NCBI GenBank assembly: GCA_964481705.1
Contig: CAYZUC010000019.1
Span: 1 to 41,074, forward strand
Origin: CAYZUC01 sp964481705
GTDB lineage: Bacteria; Bacillota; Clostridia; Lachnospirales; Lachnospiraceae
Direction of reading: 5' to 3'
DNA: 41,074 nt
Positions 14,533 to 23,499 of this stretch are shown here, piece after piece; positions within the stretch are counted from its first letter, which is position 1, and the number at the start of each line of letters is the position of its first letter. Under the pieces are notes generated by a model. It did not search any database. It saw only the letters and a list, made by a program, of their open reading frames with translations, and was not told where the DNA came from. The position numbers and the translations under genes were made by a program.

Positions 14533-16389
14533 ATGTTTGATATTGAAGAGGAATTGAAGAAGCTTCCGAAGAAGCCGGGAGTATATTTGATGCATGATAA
14601 ACAGGATGCTATTATTTATGTTGGGAAAGCGATCAACTTATTTAATCGTGTACATTCTTATTTTCGTGTGACAAAAAAAACAGCCAAAATTCAGAAGATG
14701 GTCTCTTTGATTGATCATTTTGAATATATTGTGACAGATTCGGAATTGGAAGCACTGGTATTGGAGTGTAATCTAATTAAGGAACATCAGCCGAAGTACA
14801 ATACGATGTTAAAGGATGATAAGGCGTATCCTTATATTCGCGTTACCATTCAGGAAGAGTATCCGAGGATCCAGTATTCTCATACGATGAAGAAAGACAA
14901 GGCGAAGTATTTTGGCCCCTATACGTCAGGAACGGGTGTGAAGGATACCATAGATTTGATTAATAGTATATATAAGCTGAGAACCTGTAATCGCCGTTTG
15001 CCGGAGGATATTGGCAAGGATCGTGCCTGCCTTAATTTTCATATAAAAAAATGTCAAGCACCTTGCCAGGGCTGTGTGACAAAAGAAGAGTATCAGGAGT
15101 GCGTAGCGGGAGCAATGGATTTTCTGAATGGAAATTATGCCCCGATTATTAAGATGCTGGAAGCGAAAATGCAGGAGCTTTCCGAACAGATGGAATTTGA
15201 AGAAGCCATCACATATCGTGATCTTTTGAACAGTGTCAAAGCAGTAGCCCAAAAACAGAAGATTACAAATAGTGATGGAGAGGATAAGGATATTCTGGCA
15301 TTAGCTACCGAAAATGATGATAGTGTTGTTCAAGTATTCTTTGTACGAGATGGAAAATTAATCGGACGAGAGCATTTTCATATGACACACGTGTCGGAAA
15401 TGACGAATGCTCAGATACTAGGAGACTTTGTGAAACAGTTTTATGCAGGAACGCCTTTCATTCCAAAGATGCTGATGCTTCAGGAAGAGATAGAAGAGAT
15501 TTCGGTAATTGAAGAATGGCTTTCAAATAAACGAGGAAACAAAGTAACCGTTTCTGTACCGAAAAAAGGCATGAAAGAGAAGCTGGTGGAATTGGCAGCA
15601 AAGAACGCTGAGCTTGTACTAACGCAGGATAAGGAAAAGCTCAAGCGCGAGGAGGCCAAGACACTTGGTGCCGTTCAAGAAATCGCAGACCTGCTTGGGA
15701 TACCTCAGATATCGAGAATGGAGGCTTTTGATATCTCGAATATCAGTGGATTTGAATCGGTAGGTTCTATGATTGTATATGAGAAAGGAAAGCCACGACG
15801 CAGCGATTATCGAAAATTCAAGATACGTACAGTACAGGGCCCGGATGATTATGCCAGCATGGAAGAGGTTTTGACACGACGCTTCACACATGGTATGCAA
15901 GAAATGCAAAAGCTCAAGGAAAATTGTATGGACCAAGAGTATGGAAGTTTTACGAAATTCCCTGATATTCTAATGATGGATGGTGGAAGAGGTCAGGTAA
16001 ATGTAGCACTTCGCGTATTGGAGAAATTGCATTTATCTATTCCGGTCTGCGGAATGGTCAAGGATGATAATCACAATACACGTGGTCTCTACTATCAGAA
16101 TGTGGAATTGCCGATCGACACCCACTCAGAAGGATTCAAATTGATTACAAGGATTCAGGATGAAGCACATCGTTTTGCAATCGAGTACCACAGATCCTTA
16201 CGTGGAAAGGCTCAGGTCAAATCGATTCTGGATGATATCGAAGGTATAGGACCGGCCAGAAGGAAAGCTCTTATGAGAAGCTTTGGCGGCATTGAGAAGG
16301 TTCGTGATGCTTCGGTGGAGGAGCTTCGAAATGTGGATGGAATGACCGAGCTGTCGGCAAAAGCAGTCTATGAATACTTTCATAAATGA
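14533..16389 (+). CDS. uvrC: excinuclease ABC subunit C
   Basis: 618 residues, full family length. N-terminal GIY-YIG nuclease domain (PGVYLMHDKQDAIIYVGKA, residues 16-34) makes the 3' incision; a UVR motif around residues 205-235 contacts UvrB; the RNase H-like domain (EAFDISNISG, VMIVYEKGKPRRSDYRKF region) makes the 5' incision; tandem helix-hairpin-helix motifs at the C-terminus (DDIEGIGPARRKALMRSFGG) bind DNA. Acts with UvrA and UvrB in nucleotide excision repair. GGAG 7 bp before ATG. The inverted-repeat element ends 24 bp upstream of the start, so expression may depend on it or on a promoter beyond it. Confidence 0.97.
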   Translation: MFDIEEELKKLPKKPGVYLMHDKQDAIIYVGKAINLFNRVHSYFRVTKKTAKIQKMVSLIDHFEYIVTDSELEALVLECNLIKEHQPKYNTMLKDDKAYPYIRVTIQEEYPRIQYSHTMKKDKAKYFGPYTSGTGVKDTIDLINSIYKLRTCNRRLPEDIGKDRACLNFHIKKCQAPCQGCVTKEEYQECVAGAMDFLNGNYAPIIKMLEAKMQELSEQMEFEEAITYRDLLNSVKAVAQKQKITNSDGEDKDILALATENDDSVVQVFFVRDGKLIGREHFHMTHVSEMTNAQILGDFVKQFYAGTPFIPKMLMLQEEIEEISVIEEWLSNKRGNKVTVSVPKKGMKEKLVELAAKNAELVLTQDKEKLKREEAKTLGAVQEIADLLGIPQISRMEAFDISNISGFESVGSMIVYEKGKPRRSDYRKFKIRTVQGPDDYASMEEVLTRRFTHGMQEMQKLKENCMDQEYGSFTKFPDILMMDGGRGQVNVALRVLEKLHLSIPVCGMVKDDNHNTRGLYYQNVELPIDTHSEGFKLITRIQDEAHRFAIEYHRSLRGKAQVKSILDDIEGIGPARRKALMRSFGGIEKVRDASVEELRNVDGMTELSAKAVYEYFHK

Positions 16390-16412
16390 AAGATAAATGA
16401 GTGACTTTTGAG

Positions 16413-16441
16413 TTGATGGAAATTGTTTTCTATGATAATAT
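16413..16441 (+). promoter_or_regulatory. candidate promoter for hprK operon
   Basis: TTGATG (16413-16418), 17-bp spacer, TAATAT (16436-16441), 49 bp before the hprK ATG in the 100-bp gap after uvrC. Confidence 0.5.
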
Positions 16442-16489
16442 TAACAAATAATGATTAAATGGCACAGTAGGTGCAGAAATGAGGAATAT

Positions 16490-17434
16490 ATGGCGACTGT
16501 TGGGTTAACGAAATTAATTGAGAAGATGAATTTGGTAAATTTGACACCGGAGCTCGATATTGATCATATTAAGATTATACAGCCTGACATTAATCGTCCG
16601 GCGTTGCAGTTAGCCGGTTTTTTTGAGCATTTTGAGACAACCCGTGTTCAGATTATAGGCTTTGTAGAATATACTTACATGGAACAGATGGAAGAGGAGC
16701 GCAGACAGGAGATATATAGTCAGCTTTTGACCGATGATATTCCATGTATTATTTATTGTAGAGACCTCGAGCCTGACAGTACCTTTTTAAAAATTGCCAT
16801 TGAAAAACATGTTCCCATTCTTAAGACTTCCAAAGCTACATCTGCTTTTTCGGCTGAGATTATTCGTTGGCTGAATGTAAAGCTTGCTCCCTGTATTTCC
16901 ATTCATGGTGTTCTTGTAGATGTATATGGTGAAGGTGTTTTAATTACCGGTGAGAGTGGTATTGGTAAGAGTGAAGCAGCATTGGAGTTGATTAAACGTG
17001 GACATCGTCTCGTTACAGATGATGTGGTTGAAATTCGAAAAGTCAGTGATGATACATTGATTGGAAGCGCTCCGGATATTACCCGTCACTTTATCGAGTT
17101 ACGAGGAATTGGTATTGTAGATATCAAGACGCTGTTTGGTGTATCCAGTGTTAAAGATACGCAATCCATTGACCTGGTTATTCGACTGGAGGATTGGGAT
17201 AAGGATAAGGATTATGACAGACTTGGACTGGAGGAGGAATATACTGAGTACTTAGGTAATAAGATAGTGTGTCACAACATTCCGATTCGTCCGGGACGTA
17301 ATCTTGCGGTAATCTGCGAGACAGCCGCTGTTAACTACAGACAAAAGAAAATGGGATATAATGCCGCCCAGGAATTATACAAACGTGTTCAGGCGAATTT
17401 ATCCAAAAAGAGGGAGGACGAAGAAAATGAGTAA
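16490..17434 (+). CDS. hprK: HPr kinase/phosphorylase
   Basis: 314 residues, typical length. Contains the Walker A motif GESGIGKS (about 152-159), the conserved histidine in ISIHGVLVDVYG just before it, and the C-terminal family signature LRGIGIVDIKTLFG. It phosphorylates Ser46 of HPr or Crh-type proteins in response to glycolytic intermediates and so controls CcpA-dependent catabolite repression. ATG 16490 has GAGG 5 bp upstream; an upstream in-frame ATG adds 13 residues without a ribosome site. Its 3' end overlaps the next gene by 8 bp. An HPr-like protein keeping Ser46 is encoded at the end of the same gene run. Confidence 0.96.
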   Translation: MATVGLTKLIEKMNLVNLTPELDIDHIKIIQPDINRPALQLAGFFEHFETTRVQIIGFVEYTYMEQMEEERRQEIYSQLLTDDIPCIIYCRDLEPDSTFLKIAIEKHVPILKTSKATSAFSAEIIRWLNVKLAPCISIHGVLVDVYGEGVLITGESGIGKSEAALELIKRGHRLVTDDVVEIRKVSDDTLIGSAPDITRHFIELRGIGIVDIKTLFGVSSVKDTQSIDLVIRLEDWDKDKDYDRLGLEEEYTEYLGNKIVCHNIPIRPGRNLAVICETAAVNYRQKKMGYNAAQELYKRVQANLSKKREDEENE

Positions 17435-18362
17435 GTATTGTTTTGGTATTGATGTCGGAGGAACAACAATTAAGATGGGGTTGTTTGACACAGAAGGAGC
17501 TGTGCTGGACAAGTGGGAGATTCCTACAAATACAGATGAGAATGGTAAGCACATTCTTCCCGACATTGCAGATGCGATCAAGGCAAAAATGCAGGAGAAG
17601 AATTTGAACGTGTCAGATGTTATCGGAACCGGAATTGGTGTACCCGGACCCGTAGATGGTGCAGGTATTGTGCGTAAATGCGTTAATCTTGGATGGGGAG
17701 TATTCCCGGTTGAAGAGGAGCTGTCCAAGCTATTGGGAATGCCGGTAAAAGCAGGTAATGATGCAAATGTTGCAGCCCTTGGAGAGATGTGGAAGGGTGG
17801 CGGACAGGGTTATAAGAGTATTGTTGTTGTTACACTGGGAACCGGAGTCGGTGGCGGAATTATCGTGAATGGTAAGATTATGGCCGGAGCAACCGGAGCC
17901 GGTGGTGAAATCGGACATATTCATGTAGATGATAATGAGACAGAGATATGTGGATGTGGTAATAAAGGTTGCCTGGAACAATATGCATCTGCAACCGGAA
18001 TCGTAAGACTGGCAAACAGAAAGCTGGAAGCATCCAACAAGGAAAGCGTTCTAAGAAAAGAGCCGGTTACATCCAAGACAGTATTTGATGCAGTAAAAGC
18101 TGGAGACGAGCTTGCCGGTGAGATCGCTGAGGAATTTGGCAAAATTCTTGGAAAGACACTGTCCGGAATTGCCTGTGTTTGTAATCCGGAGGCATTTGTT
18201 ATTGGTGGAGGAGTTTCTAAGGCAGGTCCGGTGCTGCTGGACTATATTGAGAAGAATTATACTCCTTATGTATTTCCGGGTAGCCGTGATACGAAGTTCT
18301 GTCTTGCTACGCTTGGTAACGATGCAGGTATCTTTGGTTCTGCAAAAATGGTATTAGATTAA
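17427..18362 (+). CDS. ROK-family glucokinase
   Basis: 311 residues. ATP-binding motif DVGGTTIKMGL (8-18), catalytic Asp in GNDANVAALGE, second phosphate-binding motif TLGTGVGGGI, and the ROK zinc-binding signature with GEIGHIHV and CGCGNKGCLEQY. It phosphorylates glucose (perhaps also other hexoses) at position 6. Start ATG 17427 overlaps hprK by 8 bp and has AGGGAGGA upstream. Its position between hprK and murB ties sugar phosphorylation, catabolite control and wall precursor synthesis in one transcript. glcK would be a fair symbol, but ROK specificity cannot be read from the sequence. Confidence 0.9.
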   Translation: MSKYCFGIDVGGTTIKMGLFDTEGAVLDKWEIPTNTDENGKHILPDIADAIKAKMQEKNLNVSDVIGTGIGVPGPVDGAGIVRKCVNLGWGVFPVEEELSKLLGMPVKAGNDANVAALGEMWKGGGQGYKSIVVVTLGTGVGGGIIVNGKIMAGATGAGGEIGHIHVDDNETEICGCGNKGCLEQYASATGIVRLANRKLEASNKESVLRKEPVTSKTVFDAVKAGDELAGEIAEEFGKILGKTLSGIACVCNPEAFVIGGGVSKAGPVLLDYIEKNYTPYVFPGSRDTKFCLATLGNDAGIFGSAKMVLD

Positions 18363-18388
18363 ACAGAAAAGGGTTTTGGTATTTGTAG

Positions 18389-19327
18389 ATGAGTCCATAT
18401 TTTTATGAGCATTTGATCGAAATAATACCGGAAGAACGAATTCTGCATGGAGAGCCGATGAGCCGTCATACGACGTTTCGTGTCGGCGGCCCTGCAGAAT
18501 TGTTTGTGAAGCCGGAGACAGAAGAGGAAGTATCTGCCCTTCTTTCCTATCTGTACTTAACAGAACGGGATTATTATATCTTGGGGAACGGAAGTAATCT
18601 GTTGGTCAGTGATCAAGGTTATCAAGGAATTGTGGTTCAGATATACCAGAACATGAGTCAGATAAATGAGAATGGAACTGAGATTGTCTGCCAGAGCGGT
18701 GCACTGCTCTCTACGATTGCAGCAAGAGCCCAGAAGCTTGGCTTGTCCGGAATGGAATTTGCTTCCGGTATTCCAGGCACCATTGGCGGCGCAGTTGTGA
18801 TGAATGCAGGTGCCTATGGTGGTGAGATGAAACAGATCGTGAAAAGCGTACGTGTTGTTGCTGCAAATGGAACAATCATGGCCATGAGTGCAGATGAGAT
18901 GGAGTTTGGCTATCGAAAGAGTATATTTAAAAAGGAGCCACTGGTATGTACGGAGGTTACAATCGGGCTACAACAAGACAACTCGGATAATATCAGGACT
19001 AAAATGGATGACTTTCGTAATCGGAGAATAGAAAAACAACCATTGGAATACCCGAGTGCGGGCAGTATATTTAAGCGGCCGGAAGGATATTTTGCCGGAA
19101 AGCTGATCATGGATGCAGGACTTAGTGGTATGAGTATCGGAGGAGCGAAGGTCTCGGAGAAGCATTGTGGTTTCATTATTAATACTGGTAATGCGACAGC
19201 CTCTGATGTGAAGGATTTGATAGATGAAGTTCGGGAAAAGGTAAAGGAACGATTTGGTGTTACCTTAGAACCTGAGGTGTGTATGCTCGGTGATTTTGGA
19301 CAGAGAGATGAATTACAATTTGTGTGA
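18389..19327 (+). CDS. murB: UDP-N-acetylenolpyruvoylglucosamine reductase
   Basis: 312 residues. FAD-binding PCMH-type domain with GNGSNLLVSDQGYQG and the GIPGTIGGAVVMNAGAYGGE motif, followed by the MurB C-terminal domain with YPSAGSIFKRP (catalytic Ser) and a conserved Glu near LEPEVCMLG. It reduces UDP-GlcNAc-enolpyruvate to UDP-MurNAc with NADPH, the second committed step of peptidoglycan synthesis. Length and the absence of the long insertion point to the type IIb form common in Firmicutes. Starts 26 bp after the glucokinase; ribosome site weak. Confidence 0.96.
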   Translation: MSPYFYEHLIEIIPEERILHGEPMSRHTTFRVGGPAELFVKPETEEEVSALLSYLYLTERDYYILGNGSNLLVSDQGYQGIVVQIYQNMSQINENGTEIVCQSGALLSTIAARAQKLGLSGMEFASGIPGTIGGAVVMNAGAYGGEMKQIVKSVRVVAANGTIMAMSADEMEFGYRKSIFKKEPLVCTEVTIGLQQDNSDNIRTKMDDFRNRRIEKQPLEYPSAGSIFKRPEGYFAGKLIMDAGLSGMSIGGAKVSEKHCGFIINTGNATASDVKDLIDEVREKVKERFGVTLEPEVCMLGDFGQRDELQFV

Positions 19328-19362
19328 TTTAGGTATAATCTCAGGATTGGAGATGAGTCAAT

Positions 19363-20232
19363 TTGAAATTTGTTATTGTGACAGGAATGTCAGGTGCGGG
19401 AAAAAGTACAACATTAAAAATGCTTGAAGACCTGGGATATTTTTGCGTTGATAATCTGCCAGTTCCTTTAATTGAGAAATTTGCAGAACTCACTTATGAT
19501 CCGAACAGTGAATTATCAAAAGTGGCTATTGGTATTGACATTCGTACCGGATTGCGCCAGATTGAACCTACCTTACAACGATTAAAGCAGCAGGGATGTG
19601 TATATGAGATTCTGTTTATGGATTGTAATGATGAGATTCTAATTAAACGCTTTAAAGAGACACGACGGAATCATCCCTATGCGACAAATGGCAGAGTAGA
19701 AGAAGGGATTGAAAAGGAACGCTCCGAGCTTCAGTACTTAAAAAGGAACGCGACCTATATCTTTGACACAAGCCAGCTCCTTACAAGGGAACTAAAGGCA
19801 GAGGTGGATAATGTATTTGCGAAAAACAAAGGTTTTAAAAACCTCTTTATAACCGTCTTATCCTTTGGCTATAAGTATGGAATTCCGAATGATGCTGATT
19901 TGGTATTTGATGTTCGCTTTTTACCGAATCCTTATTATATAGAAGAATTAAAGAGAAAAACAGGAAATGATCCGGAGGTTCAAGAATATGTTATGAGTCA
20001 TCCGGAGTCCGGAACCTTTCTTGACAAACTGGAAGATATGCTTCTGTTCCTAATGCCAAATTATGTTTTGGAAGGCAAGAATCAATTGGTCATAGCCATT
20101 GGCTGCACGGGTGGCAAGCACAGGTCCGTGACACTTGCAAATAAAATATATGACCGATTAAAAAGCAAGGATCAATATGGCATTCGTATTGAACATAGAG
20201 ATATTGAAAAGGATGCACTTAGAGGAAAGTAG
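19363..20232 (+). CDS. rapZ: RapZ/YvcJ-family nucleotide-binding protein
   Basis: 289 residues. P-loop GMSGAGKS at residues 8-15, the family block DNLPVPLIEKFAEL, and the C-terminal DUF with IGCTGGKHRSVTLANK. In E. coli RapZ is an RNA-binding adaptor for GlmZ turnover; in Bacillus YvcJ hydrolyses GTP and its role is less clear. Start is TTG at 19363 with GGAG about 10 bp before. A TATAAT at 19334-19339 between murB and this gene could be an internal promoter. It sits directly before whiA, as in most Firmicutes. Confidence 0.93.
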   Translation: MKFVIVTGMSGAGKSTTLKMLEDLGYFCVDNLPVPLIEKFAELTYDPNSELSKVAIGIDIRTGLRQIEPTLQRLKQQGCVYEILFMDCNDEILIKRFKETRRNHPYATNGRVEEGIEKERSELQYLKRNATYIFDTSQLLTRELKAEVDNVFAKNKGFKNLFITVLSFGYKYGIPNDADLVFDVRFLPNPYYIEELKRKTGNDPEVQEYVMSHPESGTFLDKLEDMLLFLMPNYVLEGKNQLVIAIGCTGGKHRSVTLANKIYDRLKSKDQYGIRIEHRDIEKDALRGK

Positions 20233-20242
20233 GTGATAACCC

Positions 20243-21166
20243 GTGTCTTTTTCCACTGAGGTAAAAGAAGAGTTATCGAATCGATTCAGTTCTGCGAAGC
20301 ATTGTCAGATAGCTGAGATAGCTGCCATTGTTATGATGTGCGGCAGATTTGACAGGAATTCCGATGGGAGTCTGTCCATCTGTGTCCAGACAGAAAATCT
20401 GGCGGTAGCCAGAAAGTACTTTACATTATTAAGAAAAGCATTTAATATATATACGAATGTTTGCATACGGATGAGCTCTAGGACACATCATGTGAGAACT
20501 TATCTGTTAAGGGTATCAAAACAAAGTGATGTGGAGAGATTATTCAATGTATTAAAGCTTTCGGAGTCGGGTTCAGGAGTCAATGGATTGCTTATTCAGC
20601 GTGCCTGCTGTAAGCGTTCTTTTATCCGAGGAGCGTTTTTATCAGCTGGTTCCATCAGTGATCCGAAGAAATTCTATCATTTTGAGATTGTTTGCAGCAC
20701 TTCTCCGGAGGCGGAGCAGATTCGGATGATGATAAACAGCTTTTCAGTCGATGCGAAAATTGTCGTACGTAAGAAGAATTACATTGTTTATATCAAAGAA
20801 GGCGCACAAATAGTGCTTATGCTAAATATCATGGAAGCTCATATATCTCTTATGAATCTGGAGAATCTTCGAATTGTAAAAGAGATGAGAAATTCTGTGA
20901 ACCGTCGTGTGAATTGTGAGACAGCTAATATTCACAAGACCGTATCAGCAGCCGTGAAGCAACTGGAAGATATTCGGTACATTAGTGAACATGGAGGATT
21001 TGGAGGTCTTAGTGATGGTCTGCAGGAAATGGCAGAATTGAGACTGGAACATCCCGAAGCTACTTTAAAAGAGCTTGGTGAAATGCTTCAACCACCGGTT
21101 GGGAAATCCGGTGTCAATCATAGATTGCGTAAGTTGAGTGAATTTGCAGAAAAGCTTCGTCGTTAA
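20243..21166 (+). CDS. whiA: WhiA-type DNA-binding protein
   Basis: 307 residues. N-terminal LAGLIDADG-like homing-endonuclease fold without nuclease activity (two repeats, e.g. CCKRSFIRGAFLSAGSISDP near residues 115-135) and a C-terminal helix-turn-helix (LEHPEATLKELGEML...VGKSGVNHRLRKL). WhiA affects division and chromosome segregation in Firmicutes and is a sporulation activator in Streptomyces. GTG start 10 bp after rapZ. In Bacillus and many Clostridia yvcK lies between rapZ and whiA; here there is no room for it. Confidence 0.95.
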   Translation: MSFSTEVKEELSNRFSSAKHCQIAEIAAIVMMCGRFDRNSDGSLSICVQTENLAVARKYFTLLRKAFNIYTNVCIRMSSRTHHVRTYLLRVSKQSDVERLFNVLKLSESGSGVNGLLIQRACCKRSFIRGAFLSAGSISDPKKFYHFEIVCSTSPEAEQIRMMINSFSVDAKIVVRKKNYIVYIKEGAQIVLMLNIMEAHISLMNLENLRIVKEMRNSVNRRVNCETANIHKTVSAAVKQLEDIRYISEHGGFGGLSDGLQEMAELRLEHPEATLKELGEMLQPPVGKSGVNHRLRKLSEFAEKLRR

Positions 21167-21180
21167 AAAAGGAGGAAATT

Positions 21181-21438
21181 ATGAAAAAGAAGTCGATTAC
21201 CGTTCAATTGAATGATGGTCTGGATGCAAGACCAATTGCTATGCTGGTACAGGTGGCGAGCCAGTATGATAGCAGTATTCATATTGAAAGTGGGGAGAAA
21301 TATGTGAATGCTAAGAGTATTATGGGAATGATGACGCTTGTATTGAATTCGGGGGAAAAGATCAGCGTTGTTGCAGATGGTTCGGATGAGGAGAAAGCCA
21401 TCGGTGCAATTGAGGAATATTTAAGCAATCAGAACTAA
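21181..21438 (+). CDS. HPr-like (Crh-type) protein with Asp at position 15
   Basis: 85 residues, HPr fold. The active-site loop, normally G-L-H-A-R-P with phosphorylatable His15, reads G-L-D-A-R-P: Asp15 (codon GAT). The regulatory Ser46 is kept in NAKSIMGMM. So the protein cannot take phosphate from PTS enzyme I at His15 but can be a substrate of HPr kinase, like Bacillus Crh (Gln15). Crh is also encoded behind whiA in Bacillus. Likely role: a dedicated catabolite-signalling partner of HprK, whose gene starts this run. Strong AAAGGAGG site; terminator follows. Confidence 0.9.
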   Translation: MKKKSITVQLNDGLDARPIAMLVQVASQYDSSIHIESGEKYVNAKSIMGMMTLVLNSGEKISVVADGSDEEKAIGAIEEYLSNQN

Positions 21439-21449
21439 TGCTTATGTGG

Positions 21450-21488
21450 GGCAGTCTTTGATATTGTAAGTCGAGGACTGTCTTTTTT
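21450..21488 (+). terminator. intrinsic terminator after HPr-like gene
   Basis: GGCAGTCTTTGAT from 21450 pairs, with a few G-T pairs, with the segment ending GAGGACTGTC at 21482; a T6 run follows at 21483-21488. Ends the hprK-to-HPr run. Confidence 0.8.
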
Positions 21489-21533
21489 GTACCATTATTG
21501 GAGTATATTGTTCACCTCGGAATGGAGGGGTAG

Positions 21534-21554
21534 TGTGAAAAAGCTTTTTTCACA
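21534..21554. repeat. inverted repeat before the lipid kinase gene
   Basis: TGTGAAAAA-GC-TTTTTTCACA (21534-21554) lies 22 bp before the lipid kinase ATG. AT-rich hairpin or operator; function unknown. Confidence 0.4.
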
Positions 21555-21575
21555 TAGCAAGAATGAGGATGTAAT

Positions 21576-22469
21576 ATGAAGAAAAAGATGATGTTTATTT
21601 ACAATCCACATGCAGGAAAAGCTAAGATTCGAAGCAATCTTCTTGATATTATTGATATCTTTACGAAGGCAGGCTTCGAGGTTACGGCTTATCCAACGCA
21701 GGAGCAGGGTGATGCTGTTAATGCCACCAAAAATATGGAGACAGGATATGATCTTCTTGTGTGCTCGGGAGGAGATGGCACATTAGATGAGGTAGTAAAC
21801 GGAATGCTTTGCAGAGAAGAGAAAATACCAATCGGATACGTTCCGGCAGGTAGTACGAATGACTTTGCAAATAGTCTTGGTATTCCTAAAAATATGACAG
21901 ACGCGGCTTATACTGTAGTTGAGGGAAATCAGTTTTGCTGTGATATGGGAGGCTTTAACAATGACTTTTTTGTCTACGTTGCAGCATTCGGAATTTTTAC
22001 GGATGTTTCCTATGAGACAAAGCAGGAAATGAAAAATCTTCTTGGTCATGCAGCGTATGTATTAGAAGGAACCAAAAGATTAACACAGATACAGTCCTAT
22101 GAGATGGAAATTGAATATGACGGAAATGTGATAAAAGACGAATTTCTGTTTGGTATGGTGAGTAATTCCCTTTCTGTAGGAGGCATGAAGAACTTTACCG
22201 GTAAGAATGTCAAACTGGATGATGGTTTGTTTGAGGTGACGTTGATTCGCAAACCCACACAGCTTGTAGATTATCAAAGTATAGCGCGTGATTTGATAAT
22301 GGGTGAGAGTGATTCCAGTTATATCTATATGTTTAAAACAAGTGAGCTTAGGATAACCTCAGGAGAGAAAATACCTTGGACTTTAGACGGAGAATATGGT
22401 GGAGAGCATACCAATGTGCATATGAAGAATCTCAATCAAGTGCTTCATATGATTGTACCAAAAGAATAA
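21576..22469 (+). CDS. diacylglycerol kinase/YegS-family lipid kinase
   Basis: 297 residues. N-terminal kinase catalytic domain with FIYNPHAGKAK (residues 7-17) and the glycine-rich nucleotide loop CSGGDGTLDEVVNG (near 65-78), then PAGSTNDFANSLGIP. The C-terminal half is a beta-sandwich typical of the DagK/YegS/BmrU family. It phosphorylates a lipid such as diacylglycerol, so it probably recycles lipid released during lipoteichoic acid or envelope glycan synthesis. Single gene between two terminators. GAGGA site before ATG. Substrate (diacylglycerol or another lipid) cannot be settled from the sequence. Confidence 0.9.
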   Translation: MKKKMMFIYNPHAGKAKIRSNLLDIIDIFTKAGFEVTAYPTQEQGDAVNATKNMETGYDLLVCSGGDGTLDEVVNGMLCREEKIPIGYVPAGSTNDFANSLGIPKNMTDAAYTVVEGNQFCCDMGGFNNDFFVYVAAFGIFTDVSYETKQEMKNLLGHAAYVLEGTKRLTQIQSYEMEIEYDGNVIKDEFLFGMVSNSLSVGGMKNFTGKNVKLDDGLFEVTLIRKPTQLVDYQSIARDLIMGESDSSYIYMFKTSELRITSGEKIPWTLDGEYGGEHTNVHMKNLNQVLHMIVPKE

Positions 22470-22496
22470 GAAAAGCAATTTCTTGTTTTCTTTTTT
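22469..22496 (+). terminator. possible terminator after lipid kinase
   Basis: AGAAAA(G)CAA (22469-22478) pairs with TTGTTTTCT (22483-22491) with one bulged G and runs into T6. AT-rich, so moderate strength. A TATAAT for the next gene follows at 22509-22514, without a good -35. Confidence 0.5.
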
Positions 22497-22555
22497 GATT
22501 TTATGCGTTATAATGGTACACGATAATGAGAAAAGCAAATATGGAGGTAGAAATT

Positions 22556-23419
22556 ATGTTAGTATCCGCAACAGAAATGCTGAAAAAAGCAAAAGCTGGT
22601 CATTATGCAGTAGGTCAGTTTAACATTAACAATTTGGAATGGACAAAAGCAATCCTTTTAACTGCACAGGAGAACAATTCCCCTGTTATCCTTGGTGTAT
22701 CTGAGGGAGCAGGAAAGTACATGGGTGGCTATGATGTAGTTATGGGAATGGTTAATGGATTAATCAAAGATCAGAACATCACGGTTCCTGTAGCTGTTCA
22801 TTTGGATCATGGTTCATACGATCATTGCTATAAATGTATGGAAGCTGGTTTCCCATCAGTTATGTTTGATGGTTCTAAATATTCGATTGAAGAGAACGTT
22901 GCAAAGACTAAGGAATTAGTTGCAGCAGCTCATGCTAAGGGAATCTCTATTGAAGCAGAGGTTGGTTCTATTGGTGGAGAAGAAGACGGAGTTATTGGTG
23001 CAGGTGAGTGCGCAGATCCTAAGGAATGTAAAGCAATTGCAGACCTTGGTGTAGACTTCCTTGCAGCTGGTATTGGTAATATCCATGGAAAATATCCTGC
23101 TAATTGGAAGGGTCTTTCTTTTGAGACTCTTGACAGTGTACAGGCTCTTACAGGAGACCTTCCACTTGTTCTTCATGGTGGTACAGGTATTCCAACAGAT
23201 ATGATTAAAAAAGCAATCTCTCTTGGAGTTGCTAAGATCAACGTAAATACAGAGTGTCAGTTGGCATTTGCTGCTGCAACACGTAAGTATGTTGAGGCTG
23301 GTAAGGACTTAGAGGGAAAAGGATTTGATCCTCGTAAGCTTCTTGCTCCTGGATTTGATGCTATCAAAGCTACTGTTAAGGAGAAGATGGAAATCTTCGG
23401 TTCTATTAACCAGGCATAA
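22556..23419 (+). CDS. fba: class II fructose-bisphosphate aldolase
   Basis: 287 residues, zinc-dependent class II aldolase. Catalytic Asp and first zinc His in VAVHLDHGSYDHC; further ligands in GIGNIHGKY and LVLHGGTGIP; phosphate-binding GVAKINVNTE. It cleaves fructose-1,6-bisphosphate to DHAP and GAP in glycolysis. ATG 22556 with GGAGG at 8-bp spacing; the frame extends ten residues upstream without a ribosome site. Codon use is strongly biased (GGT, GTT, CCT), as for a highly expressed gene. A second, more distant class II aldolase lies 1.9 kb downstream; this shorter one could alternatively act on tagatose bisphosphate. Confidence 0.92.
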   Translation: MLVSATEMLKKAKAGHYAVGQFNINNLEWTKAILLTAQENNSPVILGVSEGAGKYMGGYDVVMGMVNGLIKDQNITVPVAVHLDHGSYDHCYKCMEAGFPSVMFDGSKYSIEENVAKTKELVAAAHAKGISIEAEVGSIGGEEDGVIGAGECADPKECKAIADLGVDFLAAGIGNIHGKYPANWKGLSFETLDSVQALTGDLPLVLHGGTGIPTDMIKKAISLGVAKINVNTECQLAFAAATRKYVEAGKDLEGKGFDPRKLLAPGFDAIKATVKEKMEIFGSINQA

Positions 23420-23435
23420 GAGTAACCAAAACATG

Positions 23436-23468
23436 ACCCATGCACATGTTTGTGCATGGGTTTCTTAC
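23436..23468 (+). terminator. intrinsic terminator after first aldolase
   Basis: Perfect 11-bp stem ACCCATGCACA (23436-23446) / TGTGCATGGGT (23451-23461) with a TGTT loop and TTCTT tail. Confidence 0.85.
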
Positions 23469-23499
23469 TATTTGAAGGTCAGAAAGGATATTAGGGGAT

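Noticed and set aside
14263..14557. Two open frames inside the element before uvrC
   Set aside because: No ribosome sites, no recognised motifs; one runs into the uvrC start and both follow the repeats of the element.
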